NCBI GenBank assembly: GCA_029066845.1
Contig: JAIEFR010000002.1
Coordinates: 21,970-85,969, forward strand
From: Clostridia bacterium
GTDB lineage: Bacteria > Bacillota > Clostridia > Christensenellales > Borkfalkiaceae
Length of the DNA: 64,000 bases
Direction of reading: 5' to 3'
Positions within the stretch are counted from its first letter, which is position 1. Each line of letters begins with the position of its first letter. Below are positions 46,895-57,929 of this stretch, in pieces. Made by a program: the position numbers and the translations under genes. The notes below the pieces were generated by a model. It was not told where the DNA came from and made no database searches. It saw nothing but the letters and a program-made list of their open reading frames with translations.

Positions 46895-48901
46895 ATGAAA
46901 CTGACGGAATTGAAATACGTGTCCGAAGCGCGTGAAAAACAATTCAATAAAATGGGAGTGTTTTCGCAGGAAGATCTGGTGCGGTTGTATCCGCGCGACT
47001 TCCTCGATTTGACGCGCACAAATTCCATTTTCGAAGCCTACCACAACTCCAAAATTTTAATCGCGTGCGAGGTCCTAAACGTAGAGAACAACCGCTACGC
47101 GCGCCGCCCTTACGTCAAAGCACTGTGCCGCCAGGGGGAGGGTCTGTTCCAGGCTATATGGTTCAACCAGCCCTACGTTGCAACCAAGCTGTCCCCGGGC
47201 GAATTTCTGTTTTACGGCAGGGTGCAGAACAAGTACGGAATGGGCGCGTCGCTTGTCAATCCCACGTTTGAAAAGTGCGACAAGGTGCGCAATCTCCAGG
47301 GCATACTGCCCGTCTATCCGCTCTCGGGCACGCTCACTCAGGGCGCGGTCCGCACGGCGGTAAGGCAGGCGTTAAAGAACGTAAATATCGTCAGCGCAAT
47401 TCCTTTGCCGCTCCAACGCAAATACGGCTTGTCACCCCTCAAAGAGGCGTATGAAAAGCTTCATAATCCCCTTTCGCAGCGGGATATTGACGGGGCAAGC
47501 GAAAGAATTGCGGTTGAGGAGTACTTTTTGCTCGTTTCCGCGTTCAAGGTTATAAAGGGCGACGGCGAGATTGCAAGGCTCAATAACTACTCGGTTACCG
47601 ATGAAAATATTCGGGAGTTTTTAAGCCGTTTCCCCTTCGGATTTACCGACGGTCAGAAGAGCGCGGTCGGCGAAATTATCTCCGACTTCCGCTCGCCCAA
47701 AATTATGAACAGGCTGTTGCAGGGCGACGTCGGCTGCGGCAAAACGGCGGTTGCTATGACCGCGGTATATGCCGCATTGAAGTCGGGTTATCAGGCGGCT
47801 ATGCTTGCGCCCACCGAGGTGCTTGCGCGGCAGAATGCCGAACAGCTCAAAAAATATCTGCCCGAATATAACGTGCGCTTTCTGTCGGGCTCGACTACCG
47901 CGGCGGAAAAGCGGGAGATCAAGGCGGGACTGAAGGACGGCACGGTAAACGCCGTCTGCGGCACGCACGCCGTGTTGCAAAAGGACGTTGCTTTCAAAAA
48001 TCTATCACTTGTCGTCTGCGACGAACAGCAGCGCTTCGGCGTGGCGCAGAGGTCCGCGCTCACCGAAAAGGGCGACGGTTGCGACTGCCTGGTAATGAGC
48101 GCGACGCCCATACCCCGTACGCTGTCGCTCGTCTTCTACGGCGACCTCGACGTGACCACCATAAAGGAAAAACCGCGTTCGAGGCAGGATATATCCACTT
48201 CAATCATAAAGGAAAGCAGATATTCCGATATGCTGAACTGGATAGGCGGCGAAACAAAGCGCGGCAGGCAGGCATATTTCGTCTGCCCCAAAATAGAGGG
48301 CGACGACGAGGGTACGGTTATGTCCGTCACCGAGCTTTTGGAGGATTTACAAAAGGCGTTGCCGACGGTGCGCTTCGGGCTGCTGCACGGCAAGATGAAC
48401 GACAAGAAAAAGGACGAGGTGATGGCGGCGTTCAAAAACAAGGAGTACGACTGCCTTGTGTCCACCACGGTTATAGAGGTGGGAGTTGACGTTCCCGACG
48501 CCACCGTTATGGTCATTTACAATGCCGACAGATTCGGACTTTCGCAGCTGCACCAGCTGAGGGGGCGCGTCGGCAGGGGGAGCGTGAAGAGCTATTGCTT
48601 CCTGCTGTCCGACAACGATTCCGACATTGCCAGAGAAAGGCTTGCGGTTTTAAAGAACAATTCGGACGGCTTTGCCATTGCCGAGTTCGATTTGAAGCTG
48701 AGGGGCGGCGGCGACTTTATGGGCACGCGCCAGAGCGGAAGAATTTTAACAGAGCTTAAAAATCTGCGCTTTCCCGTTTCGGCGGTGTTCACGGCAAAGG
48801 CTATTTCGGACGACGCGTTTTCGGGCGCGTTCGATACAACCGCACTGCGCCGCGCCGCGCTGCAGAAGTACGACAGCCTGAAGGACGTAATTTTGAACTA
48901 A
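46895..48901 (+). CDS. recG: ATP-dependent DNA helicase RecG
   Basis: LLQGDVGCGKTAVA; DEQQRFGV; MSATPIPRT; QLRGRVGRG. Confidence 0.96.
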   Translation: MKLTELKYVSEAREKQFNKMGVFSQEDLVRLYPRDFLDLTRTNSIFEAYHNSKILIACEVLNVENNRYARRPYVKALCRQGEGLFQAIWFNQPYVATKLSPGEFLFYGRVQNKYGMGASLVNPTFEKCDKVRNLQGILPVYPLSGTLTQGAVRTAVRQALKNVNIVSAIPLPLQRKYGLSPLKEAYEKLHNPLSQRDIDGASERIAVEEYFLLVSAFKVIKGDGEIARLNNYSVTDENIREFLSRFPFGFTDGQKSAVGEIISDFRSPKIMNRLLQGDVGCGKTAVAMTAVYAALKSGYQAAMLAPTEVLARQNAEQLKKYLPEYNVRFLSGSTTAAEKREIKAGLKDGTVNAVCGTHAVLQKDVAFKNLSLVVCDEQQRFGVAQRSALTEKGDGCDCLVMSATPIPRTLSLVFYGDLDVTTIKEKPRSRQDISTSIIKESRYSDMLNWIGGETKRGRQAYFVCPKIEGDDEGTVMSVTELLEDLQKALPTVRFGLLHGKMNDKKKDEVMAAFKNKEYDCLVSTTVIEVGVDVPDATVMVIYNADRFGLSQLHQLRGRVGRGSVKSYCFLLSDNDSDIARERLAVLKNNSDGFAIAEFDLKLRGGGDFMGTRQSGRILTELKNLRFPVSAVFTAKAISDDAFSGAFDTTALRRAALQKYDSLKDVILN

Positions 48902-49038
48902 GCGGCGTGTCGCCGCAGCCAAGTCCTTTAATAGCTGACGGCAAGTTCAAGTTTATTACAGCAAATAGGCTATTGACAAAATTCGCGGCTTTTGCTAAAA
49001 TGTTAATATAATATTTATGTAATAAAAAGGGGGAAATT

Positions 49039-50910
49039 ATGAAGATTAAAAAGGCTTTGCCCGTACTCGTTTCGCTGGTTATGGCGGGCGGTGTGCTTGC
49101 GGGCTGCGCACACACTCACACCTATTCGGATGAATGGACTAAGGCGGAGGACGGAAGCGGTCACTACCACGTTGCTACCTGCCATCCCGACGAGCACGAC
49201 GCGGTTAAAGACCACGTTTACGACAACGATGCGGACACCACTTGCAACGACTGCGGCTACGTGCGCACGGTTGAGCAGGAAACACCTACGCCGACGCCCA
49301 CCCCGACTCCTACCCCGACACCCACACCCACGCCAGAGGAGCAAATTACATATTCTCCGTTACCTGCAGACAAGAAAATTTACGTGGTCGGCGATTCTAC
49401 GGTGTGCTCGTTTACCGATGTAATGTATTTGCCTCGCTACGGCTACGGCACGCAATTGCACGAATATTTAAACGTGCAGGAAAGCCAGGTTAAAAACCTT
49501 GCACTTTCCGGAAGAAGCTCCAAGAGCTTTACATATAACTTGACTGTAGACAAAAGTAATAAAAACTCAGTTTCCGGTGATTTGTCTTGCTATGAATATT
49601 TGACGACAAATATTGCTGCGGGCGACTATCTCATTATCGGCTTCGGTCATAACGATGAAAAGAGCGACGATTCCGCGCGTTATACAACTGCTAAGGAAAC
49701 GGATACGTACACTACCGCGGGCTCTTTCCAGAAAACGCTTTACGACAATTATGTGAAAATGGCAAAGGATAAGGGAGCAACGCCTATTCTCTGTACGCCT
49801 ATTACCAGATACGACGCAAGCGGCGCATACACGGGTTCTAAGGTTCACGTAACGGCGGATGGTGACTATGCTAAAGCAATCAAAACTTTGGGCGATGCAA
49901 CCGAAACTACGGTAATTGATTTAACGGCTTTGACGGTTGCCGAGTATAAAAAGGACAATGCAGCGGCGCAGTACTATCACTCGCACGGTTCCTACGAGGG
50001 CGACCCTGTTACTGGTGACGTTACCGGTAACGAAACTCCTACGGGTAGGGACGATACGCACATTAACGAGTACGGCGCAAAAATGGTTGCTTATCAGTTT
50101 GCAAACGCACTGAAAACGACCAGCTGTACTTTGAGGTCGCACGTCAAGGAAAATATTTCTGCTCCTACGAAAGAGGTTGATTATATTGCGGCGGTTAAGC
50201 ACGCTAATTTTGTAAAGAAACCTTATAAGCCTTTTAACCCCGCAGACGCGTCTAGCAAATGGACGATTTCCGCAGAAGGCTGGTACGGCACCGTTATGGG
50301 CGAACACGGTGGCAACAGCATCGACAGTAATTACAGGGTGGAAGAGGCGGACGGTAAGTTCACCGTAGGTACGAGCGCAAAGAAGGGCAAGTTCTCAAGT
50401 AGCGCCGATGGTTTTGCTGCCGCGTTTATGCAAGTAGCAAAAGATAAAAACTTCAAGATTTCTGCTACGGCTAAGCTTACTACTGTAACGGCATCTGGCG
50501 ACAACCCCAATCAAGCGGCGTTTGGACTTATGTTGCGCGACGATATTTACAACAACGTAGCCGCTCAGGACAAATCTCTTAACAGCAATTACGTTGCCGC
50601 AGGCGTTTTTGGCGACGGCAAAAACGCAATTTTCAGCCGTAAAGATACAGTTTTAAGCACCAACGCCCGTACGGCTACTGTTTCGACAACGGCAAATTAT
50701 ACTATGTCTATCGAAAAGATAAATCAGTCTGTCACGGTTACTTTCTCGGACGGAACTAACAGCTATACCGTTAGTGATGAATTCCTTGACTTTAACTTCT
50801 GTGCGGTAGACAGCGATTATATGTATATCTGCCTGTTTGCAACGAGAGGTATAACGGCTGAATTTACCAATGTTACGTTCGAAGATAAGGGGACGAATGA
50901 AGGTGCGTAA
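49039..50910 (+). CDS. SGNH/GDSL hydrolase lipoprotein (rhamnogalacturonan acetylesterase-like) with (PT)n linker
   Basis: Lipobox LAGC; GDSTVC, GFGHNDEK, DDTHINEYGA. Confidence 0.88.
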   Translation: MKIKKALPVLVSLVMAGGVLAGCAHTHTYSDEWTKAEDGSGHYHVATCHPDEHDAVKDHVYDNDADTTCNDCGYVRTVEQETPTPTPTPTPTPTPTPTPEEQITYSPLPADKKIYVVGDSTVCSFTDVMYLPRYGYGTQLHEYLNVQESQVKNLALSGRSSKSFTYNLTVDKSNKNSVSGDLSCYEYLTTNIAAGDYLIIGFGHNDEKSDDSARYTTAKETDTYTTAGSFQKTLYDNYVKMAKDKGATPILCTPITRYDASGAYTGSKVHVTADGDYAKAIKTLGDATETTVIDLTALTVAEYKKDNAAAQYYHSHGSYEGDPVTGDVTGNETPTGRDDTHINEYGAKMVAYQFANALKTTSCTLRSHVKENISAPTKEVDYIAAVKHANFVKKPYKPFNPADASSKWTISAEGWYGTVMGEHGGNSIDSNYRVEEADGKFTVGTSAKKGKFSSSADGFAAAFMQVAKDKNFKISATAKLTTVTASGDNPNQAAFGLMLRDDIYNNVAAQDKSLNSNYVAAGVFGDGKNAIFSRKDTVLSTNARTATVSTTANYTMSIEKINQSVTVTFSDGTNSYTVSDEFLDFNFCAVDSDYMYICLFATRGITAEFTNVTFEDKGTNEGA

Positions 50911-50934
50911 TAGTTAAATTACAATTAAAACTAC

Positions 50935-50965
50935 AAAGCGGCGGCGGAAATGCCGCCGCTTTTTC
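50935..50965 (+). terminator. Intrinsic terminator
   Basis: AAAGCGGCGGCGGAAATGCCGCCGCTTTTT. Confidence 0.75.
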
Positions 50966-51061
50966 GTGCAAAAAAACGGGCGTGAAAAATGTGATTGTTG
51001 ATAACTTTTATGTAAATTGCAAACAAAATGTATCGCCAAATAAAAAAATTGTCGAAATTAC

Positions 51062-51101
51062 TTGACACGCAGGGGGGGGGGTGTTAACATTTACGTGTCA
51101 A
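51062..51101 (+). promoter_or_regulatory. Promoter with G10 spacer tract and flanking inverted repeat TTGACACG...CGTGTCAA
   Basis: TTGACA-17-TAACAT with upstream TGT; bases 51072-51081 are all G. Confidence 0.65.
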
Positions 51102-51162
51102 TATTAATATGTTGAAATGTTGGCAATTTAAATTGAAAATTTTTTTGGAGGGTACATAAATT

Positions 51163-52926
51163 ATGAAGGCAAAGAAGATTGTTGCCGTTGTTATGGGCGC
51201 TGCGCTTGCAGGAACTCTGGCAATCGGTATGAGCGCGTGCAGCGGCGGTAAAAAGCCCGAAAACTTAAAAGAGGGCACTTTAAACATCGCAAACTACGCG
51301 AAAGAGTATGACAGCGACGGCTTCACTACTCAGTATAGCGAAAAAGGCTTTACGGGTCTTGAAAAAGTTTTGTCTATGGGTCAGGAAGACGCCGTTGACC
51401 AGCTGATCGAGGGCTATTTAGTCGTTGAAGACGGCACGGATAAGTATGCCGTTCTGGACTTATATGCAAACAAGAAAATTATCAGCGGACTTACTGGCGT
51501 TCCTCAGAACTATTCTATTGGTTATCTCAACGTGATTATGGTAGTTTATGAGGGCACGGACGAGGATCAGGTTGAAATTTATACCTACGACGGCACCAAG
51601 ATTCTTGAAAAAGCTACTTATACTCAGCAGCCTCAAATTACCAGTTCGCAGCTTTTCGTCGGCAACGATACCACAAGGTCTACGGTTTATAAGATTGAAA
51701 CCGCAAAGCTTGTAAACGACGAGGAAGAGGACGTTGAAGTATACGTAAAGGCAACCGCGGACGAGAAAACCCAGGTCTTTACATATACCGTTGTTAAAGA
51801 GTCGGATTTAAAGACCTACGCTCCCGAATACGCAGTAGGCAGCGACAAGAGCGGTCTTAAAAACCCCGTATACATCACAAGCAAGGCCAAGCCCGTAGAA
51901 GGCGAAATCAAGGATTACGAATACAGCTATATAGGCAATAAGTATACCTTCTATAAAAACGGCGCCGAAACCGGCAGCGTTGACCTTACTAACGGCGAAG
52001 TTTTGGCGGTTATGGGCAACAGCTTATATTATACCGTAAGCATTCCCGTAAGCCCCGAAGCAACCAAGGGTTACAATCTGGCGGCAATCGGCAGCAAGGT
52101 TGATTACAGCCTCTATAAGTACGATATCATCGAAAATACTACGACCGAGCTTAACTATGACGTTGTTGTAATGAATATGAAAACACTTTACAATTACGAA
52201 ACCAAGGCTTACGACGCTGCGCTGATTTCAGGTATAAAGATTTCGGACGACGGCGTTGCTTACGGCGCAGACGAGTTTACGTACGTTATCAATAACAATT
52301 TCGAGCTCTGCTACGACGTAACCGGTATGATAAGCGAAGTTCGCAGCATCGCCAGCATCGGCAATGATAAGTATCTGATTGATGATTCGGTAATCGTTGA
52401 TTCCAACCTTAACGTTTTAAGCGAAACCGACTACTACGACAATGTTTATACCAACGAAGGGCTTGTCGGCTTTGAAGCGAGCAGCAGAATCGGTTTTAAA
52501 GATTTAAACGGCAAAGTTGTTATCGCTCCCGAATATACCGGCGTATCCGGCACCCCTATATTCTACGGCGGCGTTGCATACGTGAGAAACAAGGACGGCG
52601 AGCTTGTATTCCTTAAAAAGGACGGCACCGAAACGAAAATTTCCGACCTTGAAGAGAGCTCCGACGATAAAGTCGTAAAGACCGTACAGGTTAACTTTAA
52701 CGGCACTTATTCCATAACCACCGTTACTACTCCCGATCAGGGCGATGTTACGAGAACCCGTGCTTACTATTCGTATAACGGCACGCTTCTGAAGAGCTTT
52801 GACCTTACCAAGAGTTCGGTAAGCGGACCTATGCTTAAGAACGGCAGCTACTATATCATCGAAACTACCGTAAGCGGCACCGGTACCGATATTACTTATA
52901 CCTCGACTTTATACAAGCTGGTTTAA
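51163..52926 (+). CDS. Large surface lipoprotein of unknown function with WG-repeat-like C-terminal segment
   Basis: Lipobox IGMSAC; IGFKDLNGKVVIAPEYTGVSGTPIFYGGVAYVRN. Confidence 0.8.
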   Translation: MKAKKIVAVVMGAALAGTLAIGMSACSGGKKPENLKEGTLNIANYAKEYDSDGFTTQYSEKGFTGLEKVLSMGQEDAVDQLIEGYLVVEDGTDKYAVLDLYANKKIISGLTGVPQNYSIGYLNVIMVVYEGTDEDQVEIYTYDGTKILEKATYTQQPQITSSQLFVGNDTTRSTVYKIETAKLVNDEEEDVEVYVKATADEKTQVFTYTVVKESDLKTYAPEYAVGSDKSGLKNPVYITSKAKPVEGEIKDYEYSYIGNKYTFYKNGAETGSVDLTNGEVLAVMGNSLYYTVSIPVSPEATKGYNLAAIGSKVDYSLYKYDIIENTTTELNYDVVVMNMKTLYNYETKAYDAALISGIKISDDGVAYGADEFTYVINNNFELCYDVTGMISEVRSIASIGNDKYLIDDSVIVDSNLNVLSETDYYDNVYTNEGLVGFEASSRIGFKDLNGKVVIAPEYTGVSGTPIFYGGVAYVRNKDGELVFLKKDGTETKISDLEESSDDKVVKTVQVNFNGTYSITTVTTPDQGDVTRTRAYYSYNGTLLKSFDLTKSSVSGPMLKNGSYYIIETTVSGTGTDITYTSTLYKLV

Positions 52927-52959
52927 TAGTATTGCGTATAATATTATAAGGTAAAAGGA

Positions 52960-52994
52960 AGCCCGCGCGTTTTCAAAACGCGCGGGCTTTTTTT
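52960..52994 (+). terminator. Intrinsic terminator
   Basis: AGCCCGCGCGTTTTCAAAACGCGCGGGCTTTTTTT. Confidence 0.85.
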
Positions 52995-53034
52995 GCACCC
53001 TGTGGCAAGATTGTAAAAAACAGGTAAAATTTCG

Positions 53035-53063
53035 TTGACATTTGCGTTCGGGTTTGATAAAAT
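53035..53063 (+). promoter_or_regulatory. str operon promoter
   Basis: TTGACA-17-TAAAAT. Confidence 0.7.
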
Positions 53064-53205
53064 GTCATTCGCTCACTGTTTAAGGTGGGTCTTTATGTGT
53101 TGCGAAAACACGCTTTCTCCTTTGCATTTTAAGGGTAGGTGCAAAGCAAGAATATATTCCACAGGCGCGCTAAACCGCGTCGAGTAAAACAAGGAGGAAC
53201 AAGTA

Positions 53206-53580
53206 ATGCCCACAATCAACCAGCTTATCAAGCACGGCAGAGAAAAGCAGGTTTTCAAGAGCAAGTCGCCCATTTTGGACAACTGCCCCCAGAAGCGCGG
53301 CGTATGCCTTTCGGTTACGACCACCACGCCCAAGAAGCCTAACTCTGCAATCCGTAAGATCGCAAGGGTAAGACTTACCAACAAGCAGGAAGGTACTGTC
53401 TATATCCCCGGTGAAGGTCACAACCTTCAGGAGCACTCTTCCGTTCTCATCAGAGGCGGACGTGTAAAGGATCTGCCCGGCGTACGTTACCACATCGTGC
53501 GCGGCGCACTCGATACCGCAGGCGTTTCCAAGAGGAAGCAGGCGCGTTCCCGCTACGGCGCAAAGAAACCTAAGAATTAA
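53206..53580 (+). CDS. rpsL: 30S ribosomal protein S12
   Basis: [26 protein letters not shown]. Confidence 0.98.
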   Translation: MPTINQLIKHGREKQVFKSKSPILDNCPQKRGVCLSVTTTTPKKPNSAIRKIARVRLTNKQEGTVYIPGEGHNLQEHSSVLIRGGRVKDLPGVRYHIVRGALDTAGVSKRKQARSRYGAKKPKN

Positions 53581-53776
53581 GTTCACGCAAATCTTTTGCA
53601 ATGAACCAAAACCCCTACTTGTCGGAATATATTTTTTGTACCCTTGCCGATAAAAGTAGGCAGTATTCGCGGATACACCGCGGAGAAGATTTGCTACCCC
53701 GGAAATCTTTAACCGGAGCAAGCGATAGCTTATTTAAGGTAATCCCTTAAAAAATCAAAACAGGAGGTAAAAAATT

Positions 53777-54247
53777 ATGCCCAGAAGAGGAAACGTCCCC
53801 AAGAGAGACGTATTACCCGATCCCGTGTATAATTCCAAGGTTGTAACCAAGCTTATCAACCAGATTATGTACGACGGTAAGCGCGGCACTGCGCAGACCA
53901 TAGTTTACGACGCATTCAAAATAGCGAGCGAGAAGCTCGGACAAGACCCTATGGACGTATTCAACCAGGCAATGAACAACATTATGCCCGTGTTGGAGGT
54001 CAAGGCAAGGAGAGTCGGCGGCGCCAACTATCAGGTTCCTATGGAAATCAGACCCGAAAGACGTCAGACCCTTGCAATCCGCTGGCTTGTAATTAGCACC
54101 AGAAAACGTTCCGAAAGAGAGATGAGCGCAAAGCTCGCCGCGGAACTTATGGACGCTTACAACAACGCGGGCGGCGCGGTCAAGAAGAAGGAAGACACCC
54201 ACAGAATGGCGGAAGCGAACAAGGCGTTCGCGCACTTCCGTTTCTAA
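53777..54247 (+). CDS. rpsG: 30S ribosomal protein S7
   Basis: [28 protein letters not shown]. Confidence 0.98.
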   Translation: MPRRGNVPKRDVLPDPVYNSKVVTKLINQIMYDGKRGTAQTIVYDAFKIASEKLGQDPMDVFNQAMNNIMPVLEVKARRVGGANYQVPMEIRPERRQTLAIRWLVISTRKRSEREMSAKLAAELMDAYNNAGGAVKKKEDTHRMAEANKAFAHFRF

Positions 54248-54259
54248 TCGAGGTCGGTT

Positions 54260-56368
54260 ATGGCAAGAGAATACGATTTATTGCATACAAGAAATATCGG
54301 TATTATGGCGCACATCGATGCGGGCAAAACCACTACTACCGAGAGAATACTTTACTATACGGGTATCAACCATAAGATAGGCGAAACGCACGACGGTACC
54401 GCCACGATGGACTGGATGGTACAGGAACAGGAGCGCGGTATTACCATTACGTCCGCTGCAACCACCTGCCACTGGACCAGAACGGGCAAGACCAAGGCGG
54501 ACGAGTGCCGTATCAACATTATCGATACCCCGGGACACGTTGACTTCACCGTAGAAGTTGAGCGTTCGCTGCGCGTACTTGACGGCGCGGTTGCAACCTT
54601 CTGCGCGAAGGGCGGCGTAGAGCCCCAGTCCGAAACCGTTTGGCGTCAGGCTGACAAGTACAAGGTACCCCGTATAGCTTACGTCAACAAGATGGACATC
54701 AACGGCGCAAACTTTTCAAGAGCCGTTCAGATGATGAAGGACAGGCTCAACGCCAATCCCGTGCCCATCGAGCTGCCTATCGGTAAGGAAGATACCTTCC
54801 AGGGTATTGTAGACCTTATCGAAATGAACGCGGAAATCTACGATTCCGACGACGGCAAGCAGTATCACAGAGCGGAAATTCCCGCAGATATGAAGGACGC
54901 TGCCGAGGAAGCGCATATGGCCGTTATGGAAGCGGCTGCCGAAGGCGACGACGAGCTTATGGAGAAGTTCCTCGAAACTATGGAGCTTACTCCCGAAGAA
55001 ATCCGCAAGGGTCTGCGCGCGGCTACCATAGCAATGAAGTGCACCCCCGTGCTTTGCGGTTCTTCCTATAAGAACAAGGGCGTTCAGATGCTTCTGGACG
55101 CGGTCATCGATTATCTTCCCTCTCCCGTAGACGTAGACCACGTAAAGGGCGTAAATCCCGACAGCGGCAAAGAGGAAGAGAGAAAGACCTCGGATAACGA
55201 GCCTTTCGCAGGACTTGCGTTCAAGATTGCAACCGACCCCTTCGTTGGTCGTCTTGCATATTTCAGAGCATACTCCGGCGTACTTTCCGCAGGCTCCTAC
55301 GTGTATAACTCCACGAAGGGCAAGAAAGAGCGCGTAGGCCGTCTGGTTCAGATGCACGCGAATACGCGTATGGAAATCCCCGAAATCTATTCGGGCGACA
55401 TCTGCGCAATCGTCGGCTTGAAGGACACCACCACGGGCGACACGCTGTGCGACGAAGCACATCCCATCATTCTGGAACAGATGACCTTCTCCGACCCCGT
55501 TATCCAGCTCTCTATCGAGCCCAAGACCAAGGCGGGACAGGAAAAGATGACTATGGCGCTTATCAAGCTCGCCGAGGAAGACCCCACGTTCAAGACCTAT
55601 ACGGATCAGGAAACGGGTCAGACCATTATCGCGGGTATGGGCGAACTTCACCTCGACATTATCGTTGACAGACTTCTGCGCGAATTCAAGGTTGAAGCGA
55701 ACGTAGGCGCACCCCAGGTTGCTTACAGAGAAACTTTCAGACAGGCTTGCGACGCGGAAGGTATGTACAAGCGTCAGTCGGGTGGTAAGGGTCAGTACGG
55801 TCACTGCAAACTGCACCTCATTCCCGGCGAGCCTGGTTCGGGTTACAGCTTCGAGGATATGACCGTAGGCGGCTCCATTCCCAAGGAATATATCCCCGCA
55901 ATCGACAAGGGTATTCAGGGCGCGGCTAAGAACGGCTATCTTGCAGGCTACGAAATGGTTGACTTCAAGGTGCAGGTATACGACGGAAGCTTCCACGAGG
56001 TTGACTCCTCCGAAATGGCGTTCCAGATTGCCGGTTCGATGGCGTTCAAGGACGGTATGACCAAGGCTAAGCCCGTACTTTTGGAGCCCATAATGAAGGT
56101 TGAAGTCATCGTTCCCGACGACTACTTCGGCGATATAATGGGTAACGTAACCGCACGCCGCGGCACGATTATTTCCACCGACGACAGAGCGGGCGCAAAG
56201 GTAGTGGACGCGGAAGTTCCCCTTTCGGAAATGTTCGGCTACGCAACCGACCTCCGTTCCAGGACTCAGGGACGCGGTCAGTTCACAATGCAGTTCGATC
56301 ACTATTCCGAAGTGCCTAAGAGCGTAGCGGAGAAAGTTATCGGCGAGCGCGCGAAGAAAGCGAACTAA
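54260..56368 (+). CDS. fusA: Elongation factor G
   Basis: [25 protein letters not shown]. Confidence 0.98.
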   Translation: MAREYDLLHTRNIGIMAHIDAGKTTTTERILYYTGINHKIGETHDGTATMDWMVQEQERGITITSAATTCHWTRTGKTKADECRINIIDTPGHVDFTVEVERSLRVLDGAVATFCAKGGVEPQSETVWRQADKYKVPRIAYVNKMDINGANFSRAVQMMKDRLNANPVPIELPIGKEDTFQGIVDLIEMNAEIYDSDDGKQYHRAEIPADMKDAAEEAHMAVMEAAAEGDDELMEKFLETMELTPEEIRKGLRAATIAMKCTPVLCGSSYKNKGVQMLLDAVIDYLPSPVDVDHVKGVNPDSGKEEERKTSDNEPFAGLAFKIATDPFVGRLAYFRAYSGVLSAGSYVYNSTKGKKERVGRLVQMHANTRMEIPEIYSGDICAIVGLKDTTTGDTLCDEAHPIILEQMTFSDPVIQLSIEPKTKAGQEKMTMALIKLAEEDPTFKTYTDQETGQTIIAGMGELHLDIIVDRLLREFKVEANVGAPQVAYRETFRQACDAEGMYKRQSGGKGQYGHCKLHLIPGEPGSGYSFEDMTVGGSIPKEYIPAIDKGIQGAAKNGYLAGYEMVDFKVQVYDGSFHEVDSSEMAFQIAGSMAFKDGMTKAKPVLLEPIMKVEVIVPDDYFGDIMGNVTARRGTIISTDDRAGAKVVDAEVPLSEMFGYATDLRSRTQGRGQFTMQFDHYSEVPKSVAEKVIGERAKKAN

Positions 56369-56568
56369 GCTGAAATCAGTCGAATAATGGCGACCAAAAT
56401 TTTTAAAAACCTTCGTCAAAATAATTGTGTTTTTAAAAGTTTTAATATATAATAAAAACAACGCGTAAGGCGCGAATAAAAGCAGCCCCAAAAAGACGAT
56501 ATGGATAGCTGCGACGCCTGCAAAGGCGTAAGTTATCATTTTATAAAAAATAATAGGAGAAAACAAAA

Positions 56569-57783
56569 ATGGCAAAAGCTAAGTATGACAACAGCAAGCC
56601 CCACGTTAACATTGGTACTATCGGCCACGTTGACCACGGCAAGACCACTCTGACCGCAGCTATCACTATGGTAATGGCTTGCAAGGGTCAGGCAGAGAAG
56701 ATGAGATACGACGAGATCGATAAGGCTCCCGAAGAGAAAGCCCGCGGTATAACAATAAACACCGCTCACGTTGAGTATCAGACCGACAAGCGCCACTATG
56801 CGCACGTTGACTGCCCGGGACACGCAGACTACGTTAAGAATATGATTACCGGTGCCGCTCAGATGGACGGCGCAATCCTCGTAGTTGCAGCAACCGACGG
56901 TCCTATGCCCCAGACCAAGGAGCACATCCTCCTTTCCCGTCAGGTAGGCGTTCCCTACATCGTAGTATTCCTTAACAAGGTTGACCAGATGGACGACGAA
57001 GAGCTTCTTGACCTCGTTGAAATGGAAATCACCGAAACCCTGGAAAGCTACGGCTTCAAGGATTGCCCCATCATCCGCGGTTCCGCACTCAAGGCTCTTG
57101 AAAAAGCAACCAGCGGCATCCCCGATGCAGACGTTCTTGCAGCTCCCGAGTGCCAGTGCATTCTCAAGCTGATGGACACCATCGATTCCTATATCCCTAC
57201 TCCTCAGAGAGATACCGATAAGCCTTTCCTTCTTCCCGTAGAGGACGTATTCACGATTTCCGGTCGTGGTACCGTTGCTACCGGTAGAGTAGAAAGAGGC
57301 GTTGCTCACGTAGGCGATCCCGCAGAAATCATCGGACTTATCGATAAGCCCGTTGGCACGACCATCACCGGTCTGGAAATGTTCCACAAGAGCGTTGACG
57401 AAGCTATCGCAGGCTTCAACATCGGCGCACTTCTCCGTGGTATCGACAGAAAGGGTATCGAAAAGGGACAGGTTCTCGCTAAGCCCGGCACCGTTAAGAC
57501 CGCAACCAAGTTCGAAGCTCAGGTTTACGTTCTTAAGGCAGAGGAAGGCGGACGTCACACTCCTTTCTTCAACCACTATCGTCCTCAGTTCTTCATCAGA
57601 ACTACCGACGTTACCGGTTCTATCGAACTTCCCGCTGGCACCGAAATGGTTATGCCCGGCGACCACGTAACCATCACCGTAGAGCTTATCAAGCCCGTTG
57701 CGGTTGAAGAGAAGTTGAAGTTCGCTATCCGTGAAGGCGGCAGAACGGTTGGTTCGGGCGTCGTTTCCAAGATTCTCAAGTAA
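56569..57783 (+). CDS. tuf: Elongation factor Tu
   Basis: [46 protein letters not shown]. Confidence 0.98.
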   Translation: MAKAKYDNSKPHVNIGTIGHVDHGKTTLTAAITMVMACKGQAEKMRYDEIDKAPEEKARGITINTAHVEYQTDKRHYAHVDCPGHADYVKNMITGAAQMDGAILVVAATDGPMPQTKEHILLSRQVGVPYIVVFLNKVDQMDDEELLDLVEMEITETLESYGFKDCPIIRGSALKALEKATSGIPDADVLAAPECQCILKLMDTIDSYIPTPQRDTDKPFLLPVEDVFTISGRGTVATGRVERGVAHVGDPAEIIGLIDKPVGTTITGLEMFHKSVDEAIAGFNIGALLRGIDRKGIEKGQVLAKPGTVKTATKFEAQVYVLKAEEGGRHTPFFNHYRPQFFIRTTDVTGSIELPAGTEMVMPGDHVTITVELIKPVAVEEKLKFAIREGGRTVGSGVVSKILK

Positions 57784-57806
57784 TCAACTAAACAAACAAA
57801 TAACAA

Positions 57807-57836
57807 AAGACGGCAGGTTTACTTGCCGTCTTTTTT
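57807..57836 (+). terminator. Intrinsic terminator after tuf
   Basis: AAGACGGCAGGTTTACTTGCCGTCTTTTTT. Confidence 0.85.
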
Positions 57837-57929
57837 GTCGTTTTTTGCCGAACGATATTGAATTTTCAAAATTATATATTATAATAAGTAGGAAGAGATT
57901 TTTTGCGTTTTAAATCGGGAGCGGTTGAA

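Noticed and set aside
49290-49345. CACC/CCGAC-rich tandem repeat
   Set aside because: Encodes the (PT)n linker of the GDSL lipoprotein; not CRISPR or another array.
54716-56575. 619-aa minus-strand ORF antisense to fusA
   Set aside because: Shadow ORF created by codon bias of EF-G; no recognisable motifs, and it overlaps a certain gene completely.
56536-57666. 376-aa minus-strand ORF antisense to tuf
   Set aside because: Fully overlaps EF-Tu; no independent support.
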